From positions 62,001-126,000 of the forward strand of contig NZ_SAIS01000001.1 of the NCBI RefSeq assembly GCF_004360155.1: 64,000 nucleotides of DNA, read 5' to 3'. The translations under genes and the position numbers were made by a program. The notes under the pieces were generated by a model that was not told the DNA's origin, ran no database searches, and worked only from the letters and a program-made list of their open reading frames with translations. Positions 8,709-17,892 of the stretch are shown piece after piece (the stretch's first letter is position 1; every line of letters begins with the position of its first letter). Source of the stretch: Paraglaciecola marina (GTDB lineage: Bacteria > Pseudomonadota > Gammaproteobacteria > Enterobacterales > Alteromonadaceae).

Positions 8709-10991
8709 ATGACAACTAATAAAATAGCGATTAAAAACTTACAGGTCACCCCTCAAAAGCAATGGGCAGCAGGTATACCTGCCGTAGTCTCTGCCTATAA
8801 AAATGTGGGTGGTAAAGTAGGCCCAATAAAAGGCACCCGCTTGTTAACTCATTTAAATCAAATTGAAGGGTTTGATTGCCCCGGTTGTGCTTGGCCTGAT
8901 CCTCTAGGAAAGCGGGCTACGTTTGAATTTTGTGAAAATGGCGCTAAGGCTATCGCAGATGAAGCAACGAAAGACATTGTCGATGCGAGCTTTTTTGCCA
9001 AATACAGTGTTGCAGAGCTTAAACAAAAATCAGACCGATGGTTGAATGCCCAGGGCAGATTAGTTGAACCTATGTTTTTGGCTGAAGGGGCCACTCACTA
9101 CAAACCCATCAGTTGGGACATGGCTTTAGGGTTAACCGCTACCCATTTAAGTAAGTTGGCCTCGCCAAATGAAGCGGCTTTTTATACCTCTGGCCGAGCG
9201 AGCAATGAAGCGGCATTTTTGTATCAATTATTTGTGCGTCAGTTTGGTACCAACAACTTACCCGATTGTTCAAACATGTGTCACGAATCTAGTGGCGTGG
9301 GTCTTGGTGAAACTATAGGTGTGGGTAAAGGCACTGTTTCGTTAGAAGATTTAGAGCACGCTGAAGCCATTTTTGTATTTGGTCAAAATCCAGGTTCAAA
9401 CCACCCAAGAATGCTAGGCGCACTGCAAGACGCTAAACGTAATGGCGCTAAAATTGTCTCTATAAACCCCCTAGATGAAACAGGCCTTAAACGTTTTAAA
9501 AATCCCCAAGAGGTTAGTGGTGTTATTGGTACAGGAACAGAGTTACGTGATTTACATTTACCAGTAAAAATAAATGGTGATGTGGCTTTATTGAAGGGCT
9601 TGTGTAAGGCCTTGATTGAAAGGGATGAGTCAGGTTTAGATATATTAGACAAAGACTTTATTGCTGAGTATTGCCATGGTTATGACGCATTCAAGCAAGA
9701 TATCTTAGCATCCTCATGGGATGACATTATTAAGCATAGTGGCTTAACCCTAAGTCAAATTAATGAAGCGGCTGATATTGCGGCGTCTTCTAAAAAGACG
9801 ATTTGTTGCTGGGCTATGGGGGTCACACAACATAAGAATGCAGTGGCTAACATACAGCTAATGACAAACTTTTTAATGTTGCAGGGAAATCTAGGTAAGC
9901 CAGGGGCGGGAGTGTGTCCAGTGCGCGGCCACAGTAATGTGCAGGGTGACCGAACCATGGGGATTTGGGAAAAACCAAGTGATGCTTTACTTGATGCTTT
10001 GCAACATACCTATCAATTTGAGGTCCCTAGAGAGTTTGGTTATGACGCTGTAGAAACCGTTACCGCCATGGCCGAAAACAAGCTTAAAGTGTTTTTTGCC
10101 TTAGGCGGAAATTTTTATAGGGCCATGCCTGATCACTTATTAACTAAGGATGCTTTGGCAAATTGTGAATTGACAGTGCAGCTATCAACTAAGTTAAATC
10201 AAAGTCATTTGTATACTGGTAAAAACGCTTTAATTATGCCGGTATTGGGGCGAACTGAAATTGATACTCAAGCTTCTGGCGTTCAAACTGTTACCGTAGA
10301 AAACTCTATGGGAGTCGTGCAAACCTCCCATGGGAAGATCTCCCCTGCATCGAACTTATTAAAAAGCGAAATTGCCATAATCGCCGAACTTGCAGATTTA
10401 ACCCTAGATGCTAGTCACATAAACTGGCTGGGTATGAGAGATGACTATAGTTTAATACGAGATGGCATTGCTAAGGTTATCCCCGGTTTTGAAGACTTTA
10501 ACCGTCGTATAGATGAGTTAGGTGAGTTTGTATTACCTAATGCCGTACGAGACGCCCGCAAGTTTGCCACTGGCACCCAAAAAGCCAACTTTATCGTACA
10601 TCAAATTGAGCCCATAGCGGTCCCCGAAAACTGTTTATTGATGATGACAATTCGAAGTCATGATCAGTTTAATACAACGGTTTATACCAATAATGATAGG
10701 TACAGAGGGATCCATGGTAGCCGTAAGGTTTTCTTTTTAAGTGGCCAAGATATTAAAGCTTTCGGATTTGAAGCGGGTGATATAGTGGATATTCACAGTC
10801 ATTGGCCTGACGAAAATATTAAAACTCGCACTGCAAAAGGCTTTACTTTAGTCGAGTTTGAGATACCTCAAGGATCATCTGCTGCCTATTATCCCGAAAC
10901 CAATGATTTGATACCACTTAGTAGTGTGGCTGAAAAAAGTAATACGCCAGCATATAAGTCTGTGGTGGTAAGTTTGACTGCAGCCAGCTAA
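8709..10991 (+). CDS. FdhF/YdeP family molybdopterin oxidoreductase
   Basis: A 760-residue cytoplasmic molybdenum enzyme of the formate-dehydrogenase-alpha-like YdeP group. The N-terminal GFDCPGCAWPDP (Cys57, Cys60) is the family hallmark. FYTSGRASNEAAFLYQLFVRQFGTNN, GQNPGSNHPRML and GKPGAGVCPVRGHSNVQGDRTMG line the cofactor site, and a C-terminal molydopterin dinucleotide-binding domain runs from about 630 (FNTTVYTNNDRYRGI). It lacks the full ferredoxin-type cluster set of large FDHs. The start is the ATG at 8709 behind AAGGAG, not a further-upstream ATG inside fdhD. E. coli YdeP has been linked to acid resistance; the substrate is not established. Confidence 0.9.
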   Translation: MTTNKIAIKNLQVTPQKQWAAGIPAVVSAYKNVGGKVGPIKGTRLLTHLNQIEGFDCPGCAWPDPLGKRATFEFCENGAKAIADEATKDIVDASFFAKYSVAELKQKSDRWLNAQGRLVEPMFLAEGATHYKPISWDMALGLTATHLSKLASPNEAAFYTSGRASNEAAFLYQLFVRQFGTNNLPDCSNMCHESSGVGLGETIGVGKGTVSLEDLEHAEAIFVFGQNPGSNHPRMLGALQDAKRNGAKIVSINPLDETGLKRFKNPQEVSGVIGTGTELRDLHLPVKINGDVALLKGLCKALIERDESGLDILDKDFIAEYCHGYDAFKQDILASSWDDIIKHSGLTLSQINEAADIAASSKKTICCWAMGVTQHKNAVANIQLMTNFLMLQGNLGKPGAGVCPVRGHSNVQGDRTMGIWEKPSDALLDALQHTYQFEVPREFGYDAVETVTAMAENKLKVFFALGGNFYRAMPDHLLTKDALANCELTVQLSTKLNQSHLYTGKNALIMPVLGRTEIDTQASGVQTVTVENSMGVVQTSHGKISPASNLLKSEIAIIAELADLTLDASHINWLGMRDDYSLIRDGIAKVIPGFEDFNRRIDELGEFVLPNAVRDARKFATGTQKANFIVHQIEPIAVPENCLLMMTIRSHDQFNTTVYTNNDRYRGIHGSRKVFFLSGQDIKAFGFEAGDIVDIHSHWPDENIKTRTAKGFTLVEFEIPQGSSAAYYPETNDLIPLSSVAEKSNTPAYKSVVVSLTAAS

Positions 10992-11017
10992 TAAATTGTA
11001 GAAGTAGATATGCAACT

Positions 11018-11056
11018 CAAGATAGAAAGCAACGCTGAAGTTTGCTTTCTATCTTG
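11018..11056. terminator. Hairpin between convergent genes
   Basis: A perfect 15-bp inverted repeat (CAAGATAGAAAGCAA and its complement) with a nine-base loop sits between the converging YdeP-like and efpL genes. The T-tracts are weak on both sides, but position and stem strength suggest a bidirectional transcript end. Confidence 0.6.
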
Positions 11057-11077
11057 GTAGGCTTTGTTTAGATGAGG

Positions 11078-11650
11078 TTATGAGTCAGCACGGCTTACAA
11101 ATTTACTTTCAGAAGTACTCACTTTAATTTTTTCACCACTAGATATGTATTCAGGAACTTGTACCACTAAACCTGTGCTTAGTGTGGCAGGCTTAGTTCG
11201 AGCACTTGCTGACGCACCTTTTATGGACGGGTCGGTCTCGGTGATAACAAGCTCAACGTTGGGGGGCAATTCAATACCGACAGGTTTACCTTCAACTAAT
11301 AGAACCTGTAACCCTTGAGTGTCTTCTGTGACAAAAGGCAGCTCTTCACTGATTGTGTCTTTGTTTAAGAAGTAAGAAGTATAGTCTTCACTGTCCATGA
11401 AGACATATTCATCACCGTCCACATAAGAAAATGTGACTTTACTACGATGGAAATCTACGAGATTTAATACTTCGTCAGCTTTGAAACTTTCATCCGCTTT
11501 AGCCCCTGTTCCTACTTCATATAAACGCATACGATACAAGCTAGCACCGGCTCGGCCACTTGGGGTTAGTTTGTTGATTTCTTTAACAAGGTACACTTTA
11601 CCGTTATGTTCAACTGCGGCACTTTTTTTAATTTCACTGGCTTTAGGCAT
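11078..11650 (-). CDS. efpL: Elongation factor P-like protein EfpL (YeiP)
   Basis: A 190-residue EF-P paralogue that relieves ribosome stalling. It has the three OB/KOW-type domains of EF-P and the YeiP-specific start [10 protein letters not shown] and end GEKIKV. The tip of the first domain reads [12 protein letters not shown], so the Arg at position 33 matches the unmodified Arg33 of E. coli EfpL in place of the modified lysine of EF-P. The start is the ATG at 11650; an in-frame upstream codon would add 19 residues that are not family-like. [21 protein letters not shown] near 140-160 is the EF-P signature. Confidence 0.92.
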   Translation of the reverse strand: MPKASEIKKSAAVEHNGKVYLVKEINKLTPSGRAGASLYRMRLYEVGTGAKADESFKADEVLNLVDFHRSKVTFSYVDGDEYVFMDSEDYTSYFLNKDTISEELPFVTEDTQGLQVLLVEGKPVGIELPPNVELVITETDPSIKGASASARTKPATLSTGLVVQVPEYISSGEKIKVSTSESKFVSRADS

Positions 11651-11831
11651 AGAAATGGCTCTTAAATTATTTGCGGGAAAAAATAACATGAAAAGTAAAT
11701 CTAGCAAAATGGTAGCTGTATTTTCAGGGTTTTTAATTTTTCTGAGTTTTTTATTTACCGTTTGAATGATGGTAAAGTGTCAGGTAAAGTCACAATGCAG
11801 AGTGTATTAACTAAAGCTGAAGGATCTTAAA

Positions 11832-12299
11832 ATGAAAATTTTACTACCAAGTATATTAGTTAGTTTAGTTTTATCAGGCTGTAGCAACTTTTCACCAGAA
11901 ATTGCTGATAATAACTTTAGGTTTGAAAATTTTAGGCGTTTACAAAATTACGACATTGAGCTTGTTTATTTGATGTGTGAAAACCAAAGGCCAGTGTCTT
12001 GGACCTCGCCAAAGCAATTCAAAAGTGGTGCTCATGATCTTTGGGTAAAAGCTAGGTTTGGTGACAGTGAGTCAATGAACTTAGCTAAAGAAGCGGTAGT
12101 TAATTTTAAAGTAACGCTAGATGAGGGTAAGGCTTACATGCTAAACAGAAAGATTACCGAAGATAAAGATTCTGTAGCCCTTTGGATCCAAGAATCTCAA
12201 ACAGGCATAGTCGTATCTGAAGTGATTACTGAAGAGCTTATTTTGCCTCCTTTCGTAGGAAATTTACGACAACAACAATGTAAATCTGGAAGTGTCTAA
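11832..12299 (+). CDS. Small predicted lipoprotein, unknown function
   Basis: A 155-residue protein with a lipoprotein signal: MKILLPSILVSLVLSGC, lipobox LSGC, lipidated Cys17. The residue after Cys is Ser, so outer-membrane sorting would be expected. AAGGATC precedes the ATG. The mature part has an even mixed composition with no repeats. I do not recognise the family; its neighbours (efpL, a GAF gene) are transcribed leftward and give no functional hint. Confidence 0.7.
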   Translation: MKILLPSILVSLVLSGCSNFSPEIADNNFRFENFRRLQNYDIELVYLMCENQRPVSWTSPKQFKSGAHDLWVKARFGDSESMNLAKEAVVNFKVTLDEGKAYMLNRKITEDKDSVALWIQESQTGIVVSEVITEELILPPFVGNLRQQQCKSGSV

Positions 12300-12359
12300 G
12301 AGTTAGTCATTTAATAGGCTATTTACTTTGTTTTAAGTGGTAAGGCGTTTTAGCCTAGG

Positions 12360-12854
12360 TTATTCGCCTGGAGTAAAAAACATCGATATTACATTCGATA
12401 TTTTACGAAGAGACGTTGAGTCTTGTTCTTGCCATTGGCTGAAAGAGCCAATACTTTCACAGCAAAGAATTCCTGTAGGTGAAAAGTCTTGGTGTAGTAT
12501 GTAATCAAGAAGTGAATAGATATCATTAGGTATAAAGTAATCAGCGTTGAAACATTCTGTTGAAGGGTGATTTCTTGCGTCTGATGCCACAATATGTTCA
12601 TTTTCTAAAATTGCGTCAAAGTATTCTGGAAAATCAGATTTACTTAAAATTTGCCCAGATGAAAACTCATGGGTTTGACGATCAAAACACATTAAACATT
12701 CTATTTTTTGATTGTTATCTTGTAGTCGCCAAATACTGGTGCGATTCGCGCCTTCAATACTTTCACAAGTAGCAATACATGCTTGCTTAAGTTTATCTGT
12801 ATTAGATTTGTCGGGGTGACTCATGGTAATGGTTAAGTCAGTAATGGGATCCAT
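12360..12854 (-). CDS. GAF-domain-like protein
   Basis: A 164-residue protein that appears to be one free-standing GAF domain. RTSIWRL near residue 38, KIECLMCFDRQTHEFSSG (residues about 50-67), FPEYFDAILENEHIVASDAR and the closing GILCCESIGSFSQWQEQDST (about 128-150) follow the usual GAF strand/helix order. No output domain is present. It could bind a small ligand or partner protein; the partner is not in the window. The assignment comes from pattern recognition, not a profile search. An internal ATG 11 codons in is also possible. Confidence 0.65.
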   Translation of the reverse strand: MDPITDLTITMSHPDKSNTDKLKQACIATCESIEGANRTSIWRLQDNNQKIECLMCFDRQTHEFSSGQILSKSDFPEYFDAILENEHIVASDARNHPSTECFNADYFIPNDIYSLLDYILHQDFSPTGILCCESIGSFSQWQEQDSTSLRKISNVISMFFTPGE

Positions 12855-13050
12855 AAATACTTCAAAGTAAATTTATCTTTTGGCAGGTTATATTCTAACC
12901 TACCGTTATTTTAACTCAATTCAATATGTTCTTTTAGTCGCAGGTAATCAGCGATTACTTAGACTTACAAAGAATAACACTCGTTTGCAGGCGAAGTATT
13001 TGGCATAATTAAACCATCTTATTTTTATCATGTCCTTTTTTTAAGGTGCT

Positions 13051-14976
13051 ATGCCTAGTATTTCACAAACTTTCTCTGAAACTGGCGATCTTTCATCAGC
13101 GATTTCTGGATTTACGCCACGTCAGGCACAAACCGATATGGCGAATGAAGTGGGCCGTACGATTCAAGAAAAATCAAAGTTGATTGTCGAAGCCGGTACA
13201 GGAACGGGAAAGACCTTTGCTTATTTAGTGCCTGCCATATTGTCCAACAAGAAAACCATAGTCTCTACGGGCACTAAAAACTTGCAAGAGCAACTTTTTC
13301 ATCGGGACTTACCCTTAGTCAAAAAAGCCTTAAATAGTAACGGTAAGATAGCCCTACTAAAAGGTCGCTCTAATTATTTGTGTATTCATCGATTACGTCA
13401 GCATGGTGGTAATAGCACCTTGTTGGAGCGTGAAACACTATCGGAATTAACTCAAGTAAGGCAGTGGTCATCAAGTACTAAAACCGGTGATATGGGAGAT
13501 TTAAAATCTTTAGCAGAGGATGCGAAGGTTTTACCTTTTGTAACCTCAACGACTGATAACTGCTTGGGTAAAGATTGCCAAGATTATGAAGATTGTTATT
13601 TGGTCAAAGCTAGACGCAAGGCCTTAGATGCAGATGTGGTTGTGGTCAATCATCATTTGTTTTTTGCCGATATGGCATTAAAAGATACTGGATTTGGTGA
13701 GCTCATTCCCGAAGCAGATTTAGTCATATTTGATGAAGCTCATCAAATACCAGATATAGCGAGTGAATACTTTGGTGAAACGTTCTCAAGCCGACAAGTT
13801 CAAGACATAAGTCGCGACATAGATGTGGTTTATCGCACCACCCTAAAAGATGCTAAACAAATACAAACTGCCGCTGAAAAATGCAAAATGATAGCTGCAG
13901 ATTTAAGGATTTTATTTCCTGAAAATCCTCACAAAGGCAATTGGCGACAAATGTTGCTTCGAGATGATGTGCAAACTCAAGTCAGTAAACTAACTGATTG
14001 CCTTGGGGTGTTGTATGAGGTGACTAAATTACATATTGGTCGCGATAAAGACCTTGATAATATCTTCGAGCGCATCTCAGAAGCTAAGGGTAAGTTGTCT
14101 CGTTTAATTGATACCACCAAACTAGGGGTGAGTTTGTGGTACGAAACTACAAAACGCCACATAGTACTGCATTTAACACCTTTGAGTATTGCTTCAAAAT
14201 TCGCTGATTTTATCGCTGAACCTAAGCGTAGTTGGGTGTTTACCTCTGCCACCTTAATGGTGGATGAAAGTTTTACCCACTTTCAAAAGCAAATGGGTTT
14301 AGATGATGCTACTACCTTGTCATTAGATAGTCCTTTTGATTATCCAAAACAGGCTATTTTATGTGTACCAAGATTTTTACCCGAGCCTAACGCTCGAGAA
14401 ATGCGCGCTACCTTAATTGATATTTCGGCTAAATTAGTAAAAGCCAGTAAAGGACGCTGTTTTTTGCTATTTACTAGTCATGCCGCCCTTAACGCTGTAG
14501 CTGCTCAATTAGAGGATAAAATAGACAACCCTATTCTTGTTCAAGGCACGACTACCAAAAGAGCTTTATTAGAGCGTTATATAGAAAATAAAAACGCAGT
14601 TTTATTAGGGACGGGGGCGTTTTGGGAAGGAGTCGATGTGCGGGGAGAGGATTTAACCTGCGTGTTAATTGATAAATTACCTTTTGCCTCACCAGATGAC
14701 CCACTATTGCAAGCACGGATTGATGACTGCAGAAAGCAAGGGGGCAACCCTTTTGCACAATTACAAATTCCCCAAGCAGCAATATCTTTAAAGCAAGGTG
14801 CAGGCAGATTGATCAGAGATGAAGACGACAAAGGGGTTTTGGTGATTTGCGATAATCGATTAGTTACCAAGGACTACGGGAAGATTTTTATGGGGAGCTT
14901 GCCTGATATGCATCGTACTCGGGACTTAAACAAAGCAATTGAATTTTTGCATACTATCCATGGGGAAAATCCGTGA
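13051..14976 (+). CDS. yoaA: ATP-dependent DNA helicase of the DinG/YoaA (XPD-like) family
   Basis: A 641-residue superfamily 2 iron-sulfur helicase, the length of E. coli YoaA, which works with DNA polymerase III chi in damage repair. Walker A is EAGTGTGKT at 47-55 and the DEAH box is at 228-231 (VIFDEAHQIPD). Cys111, Cys171, Cys176 and Cys182 fit the [4Fe-4S] ligands. Late motifs GTGAFWEGVDVRGEDL and QGAGRLIRDEDDKGV are present. The stop overlaps the tsaB start by four bases (GTGA), so the two are translationally coupled, as in many gammaproteobacteria. Confidence 0.93.
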   Translation: MPSISQTFSETGDLSSAISGFTPRQAQTDMANEVGRTIQEKSKLIVEAGTGTGKTFAYLVPAILSNKKTIVSTGTKNLQEQLFHRDLPLVKKALNSNGKIALLKGRSNYLCIHRLRQHGGNSTLLERETLSELTQVRQWSSSTKTGDMGDLKSLAEDAKVLPFVTSTTDNCLGKDCQDYEDCYLVKARRKALDADVVVVNHHLFFADMALKDTGFGELIPEADLVIFDEAHQIPDIASEYFGETFSSRQVQDISRDIDVVYRTTLKDAKQIQTAAEKCKMIAADLRILFPENPHKGNWRQMLLRDDVQTQVSKLTDCLGVLYEVTKLHIGRDKDLDNIFERISEAKGKLSRLIDTTKLGVSLWYETTKRHIVLHLTPLSIASKFADFIAEPKRSWVFTSATLMVDESFTHFQKQMGLDDATTLSLDSPFDYPKQAILCVPRFLPEPNAREMRATLIDISAKLVKASKGRCFLLFTSHAALNAVAAQLEDKIDNPILVQGTTTKRALLERYIENKNAVLLGTGAFWEGVDVRGEDLTCVLIDKLPFASPDDPLLQARIDDCRKQGGNPFAQLQIPQAAISLKQGAGRLIRDEDDKGVLVICDNRLVTKDYGKIFMGSLPDMHRTRDLNKAIEFLHTIHGENP

Positions 14977-15659
14977 ATTTATTAGTGATTGATACCGCTA
15001 CTGAAGCTTGTTCAGTAGCGGTACAAGTAGATGGCAAAATCTACAACCGTTTTGAGATTTGCCCACAACAACATAGTCAACGAATTTTGCCTATGATTGA
15101 TGAAGTATTACACGAAGCTAATATAACTTTAAAAGAGTTGGATTACTTGGGGTTTGGAAGGGGCCCTGGAAGCTTTACTGGTGTGCGGATTGCTACAGGA
15201 ATTTTGCAAGGCTTGTCCTTGGGCACGGGCTTAAAAGTGGTAGGTATTTCAACCCTAGCTGCCATGGCGCAAGAAGCGAGTGACAAGTTTAAAGTTAATC
15301 ATGTGTTTGCCGCAATTGATGCTCGCATGGCTGAAGTATATTTTGCTGAATATGCTTTTAGTGAAGGGATTGTAAGATTGATAGCTGAAGAGAGTGTATT
15401 ACCTCCAGAGGTTGCCTTACCTGAAACAGCAGAAAATTGTGAATACCTAGGAGTGGGGACGGGGTGGGCTGCCTATGAAGCTCTAGACGTCGATAATAAA
15501 GTCAATGTCATCTCTGATGTGATATACCCAAATGCTTTGTATATGTTGCCATTGGCGTTGGCACAAATTGAAGCGGGATTAGCCGTTGATGTTGAAGATA
15601 TCCAACCTGTATATTTACGAGATAAAGTTACTTGGAAGAAACTACCTGGACGAGAGTAA
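14973..15659 (+). CDS. tsaB: tRNA threonylcarbamoyladenosine biosynthesis protein TsaB
   Basis: A 228-residue ASKHA-fold protein that forms the TsaBDE complex making t6A37 in ANN-decoding tRNAs. The N-terminus MNLLVIDTATEACSVAV and the HSQRILPMIDEVLHEA and GRGPGSFTGVRIA segments are diagnostic. As usual for TsaB, it lacks the metal-binding residues of TsaD. It starts at GTG 14973, inside the yoaA stop. Confidence 0.94.
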   Translation: MNLLVIDTATEACSVAVQVDGKIYNRFEICPQQHSQRILPMIDEVLHEANITLKELDYLGFGRGPGSFTGVRIATGILQGLSLGTGLKVVGISTLAAMAQEASDKFKVNHVFAAIDARMAEVYFAEYAFSEGIVRLIAEESVLPPEVALPETAENCEYLGVGTGWAAYEALDVDNKVNVISDVIYPNALYMLPLALAQIEAGLAVDVEDIQPVYLRDKVTWKKLPGRE

Positions 15660-15764
15660 GTATTCAGCTTTAGTTTTTGGAACGAAATTTGTATGGATAA
15701 ACGGCTAAACATGGCCTCAAATATAGTTTGAGGCAATATATTGCCCATACGTTAGGACGTTTTT

Positions 15765-16070
15765 TTGGCCATAGACTCACTCTCAAATGCTTTAAGAGCA
15801 CCGGATTTATCTCGATCTTCTCGGGATAAAAACCGTGGTACTAAACCTATTCAAGACGAAAGCTCTGCTAGTTCGCCTTCAAAAGTTGAGATTATAAGAG
15901 CGGGTAGCCCTAAAGCATTCGCGCAAGCCGATAGTTTTAATCAAAATTCTGCCACTCAAGCGGGAGCAACTTTGAACGAAAAGTCTGCAATTAACGCATA
16001 TCAAAGTATTGCTAAAGACCAGCAACGAGAAGGGATACAACTGCTTTTAGGTGTTGATACTTTCGTTTAG
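15765..16070 (+). CDS. Small hydrophilic protein of unknown function
   Basis: A 101-residue protein with no signal peptide. I accept TTG at 15765 because TAGGA lies seven bases upstream and there is no ATG nearby. It is Ser/Ala/Gln-rich and probably disordered, except for a C-terminal helix INAYQSIAKDQQREGIQLLL followed by GVDTFV at the end. The final hydrophobic-Asp-x-aromatic-Val resembles the tail of the protein at 3029-3313. From memory, genes of this type follow tsaB in related marine bacteria, but I cannot confirm this here. Function unknown. Confidence 0.65.
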   Translation: MAIDSLSNALRAPDLSRSSRDKNRGTKPIQDESSASSPSKVEIIRAGSPKAFAQADSFNQNSATQAGATLNEKSAINAYQSIAKDQQREGIQLLLGVDTFV

Positions 16071-16208
16071 CTGTCACTAATATTCTCTATAATTTTTTAC
16101 TTGTGAGATAACTTGAGAGTTGTGTCCGATAAAAAACCGTTAAATTCAGCCACAGTTCAGTTAGAATTAATAAAATATCATGAAGTTTAATAAATCAAGA
16201 AGGCATAT

Positions 16209-16826
16209 ATGAGCATACGAGTGAGTTTATTGTTGTTAGCTATGTTTGTCAGTGGTTGTGCAACTTTTCCAGAAGAATTACAAGTTGACGATGCTTCTCA
16301 ATTAGTAAGTTATCAAGATGCCGCGTCTAAAGCTGAGCTGGTTAAAGGTAAAACAGTTCGCTGGGGTGGGGCAATTGCTAAAATAGAGAATAAAGCGGAT
16401 TCAACTGTGCTAGAAATGGTTCATTATCCTCTTACTGGTTACGGTAAACCTATTTCTGGAGATGAGAGCATTGGCCGTTATCGTATTACGGTAAATGGCT
16501 TTATGGATCCTATGGTTTACCAGGTTGGTCGCCTTATGACATTCACAGCTGAGCTAAATGGTTTAGAAGAAGGCTTAGTGGGTGAGCATGAATACGTATT
16601 TCCGAGTGCTACTGCTTTACAACACCATTTATGGAAAAATATCCAAAGAGTTAACATAAGTAGTGTAAGTATATGGCCTTACGGGTTTGGCTATGGGCAT
16701 TATTCCAGAGGGTTCCATAATCGATTGATTATACGGGGCTCTACAAACCTCCATAAAAAAGGCTCAAGGCCTAGTGGAGCGACAACTTTACCTAAGCCTA
16801 TAAAAGTGAAAAGTCAAAAAAAATAG
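16209..16826 (+). CDS. Slp family outer-membrane lipoprotein
   Basis: A 205-residue lipoprotein with signal MSIRVSLLLLAMFVSGC, lipidated at Cys17 (lipobox VSGC). The mature part matches the Slp family (starvation/stationary-phase lipoprotein): VRWGGAIAKIENKADSTVLEMVHYPL, then SIGRYRITVNGFMDP and GLEEGLVGEHEYVFP. The C-terminal 40 residues are basic and low-complexity. GAAGGC precedes the ATG. A terminator follows, so it is probably a single transcript or the end of the yoaA-tsaB unit. Function of Slp is unclear beyond the outer membrane. Confidence 0.88.
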   Translation: MSIRVSLLLLAMFVSGCATFPEELQVDDASQLVSYQDAASKAELVKGKTVRWGGAIAKIENKADSTVLEMVHYPLTGYGKPISGDESIGRYRITVNGFMDPMVYQVGRLMTFTAELNGLEEGLVGEHEYVFPSATALQHHLWKNIQRVNISSVSIWPYGFGYGHYSRGFHNRLIIRGSTNLHKKGSRPSGATTLPKPIKVKSQKK

Positions 16827-16865
16827 CGGTGGCCTATGGCCACATATGGCATAATAACGCAGTGA

Positions 16866-16891
16866 AAGCGGCAGGAAGTTGCCGCTTTTTT
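16866..16891 (+). terminator. Rho-independent terminator after the slp-like gene
   Basis: AAGCGGCA pairs with TGCCGCTT around a six-base loop, followed by TTTTT. It ends 22 bp before the start of the alpha/beta hydrolase gene. Confidence 0.85.
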
Positions 16892-16913
16892 GTGTTTGAA
16901 ATAAAGGGTATTA

Positions 16914-17756
16914 ATGCAACAAGCTCTGGAGTTTTCGTTAAACAATCTCACTATACGTGGGATAGGTTATGGCGATCCAAACAAGCAACAGATTTTAGCT
17001 TTACATGGTTGGCTTGATAACGCCGCTAGTTTTGAACCACTTTCTAAGTACCTTAATGATTATTATATAGTAGCAATTGATCTCGCTGGTCATGGTTTAT
17101 CGGACCATAGAGATGCGGGGGCTCATTATCACCTAATCGATTTTGTTTATGATTTACAAGAATTGGTGGAGTCACAAGGCTGGACCTCTTTGGTGTTAAT
17201 GGGTCATTCGATGGGGGGAATTATTGGCTCTTTGTATAGTGCTTGTTTTGGCGAAAGAGTGAAAAAGTATATTTCTATTGAATCATTCGGACCTTTGACT
17301 AAAGAAGCCCATACGAGCCCCTCACAACTAAGAGATTCTATTATTAGTAGACTCAAAGCTCAAAAGAGTAAATCAAGGCACCCAACTAATTTTGAACGTA
17401 CTGTCGAAGCTAGAACAATGGTTGGAGATATTACTTCTGATTCTGCGCGTCTATTAGTGGCAAGAAACACCCGTGAGATCAGCGGTCAATTGCGTTTTAC
17501 AACGGATCGACGATTAAGAACGTTATCGCCAATGAGACTGACCGCTCCACAAGCAGAAAGTTTTTTGCGTAATATTCAATGTCCAGTCTTGGCGGTAATG
17601 GGGAATGCTGGTTATCAGTCAATGGCAGAAGCCTTTCATACAAGGAAAGATTGGGTTGCTGATTTGGAATTTCATATCCTTGAAGGGCATCATCATTTAC
17701 ATATGGATAGCCCTAAAGTAGTAGCTGATGTTATTGACAGTTTTATAAAAAGTTAA
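16914..17756 (+). CDS. Alpha/beta hydrolase
   Basis: A 280-residue alpha/beta-hydrolase fold enzyme. Motifs are LALHGWLDNAASF (oxyanion region, residues 28-40), DLAGHGLSDHR (56-66), the nucleophile elbow MGHSMGG with Ser99, and a late histidine in EGHHHLHMDSP (about 260). There is no signal peptide, so it is cytoplasmic. AAAGGG precedes the ATG. Substrate cannot be told; it lies upstream of fadD but is separated from it by a 136-bp gap that carries a likely promoter and operator. Confidence 0.85.
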   Translation: MQQALEFSLNNLTIRGIGYGDPNKQQILALHGWLDNAASFEPLSKYLNDYYIVAIDLAGHGLSDHRDAGAHYHLIDFVYDLQELVESQGWTSLVLMGHSMGGIIGSLYSACFGERVKKYISIESFGPLTKEAHTSPSQLRDSIISRLKAQKSKSRHPTNFERTVEARTMVGDITSDSARLLVARNTREISGQLRFTTDRRLRTLSPMRLTAPQAESFLRNIQCPVLAVMGNAGYQSMAEAFHTRKDWVADLEFHILEGHHHLHMDSPKVVADVIDSFIKS

Positions 17757-17809
17757 ACTTGTTAACTACTTGTTGATTACTATTTTTAAAAAATTAGGTA
17801 TCATTAAGG

Positions 17810-17826
17810 TAGTGGTCCAACCTGTT
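17810..17826 (+). promoter_or_regulatory. Candidate FadR operator upstream of fadD
   Basis: TAGTGGTCCAACCTGTT resembles enterobacterial FadR sites (consensus about AACTGGTCNGACCAGTT) with the core TGGTC-N-xACC intact. It lies 66 bp upstream of the fadD start, just after a TATCAT that could be a -10. fadR itself is in the window at 26094. Inference from motif similarity only. Confidence 0.45.
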
Positions 17827-17892
17827 GTTTTGGTTATAGTGCCTTCAGGTGTGTGGTTTGTGTAGTTTTTATATTTTATTCCCGGAGGCGTA

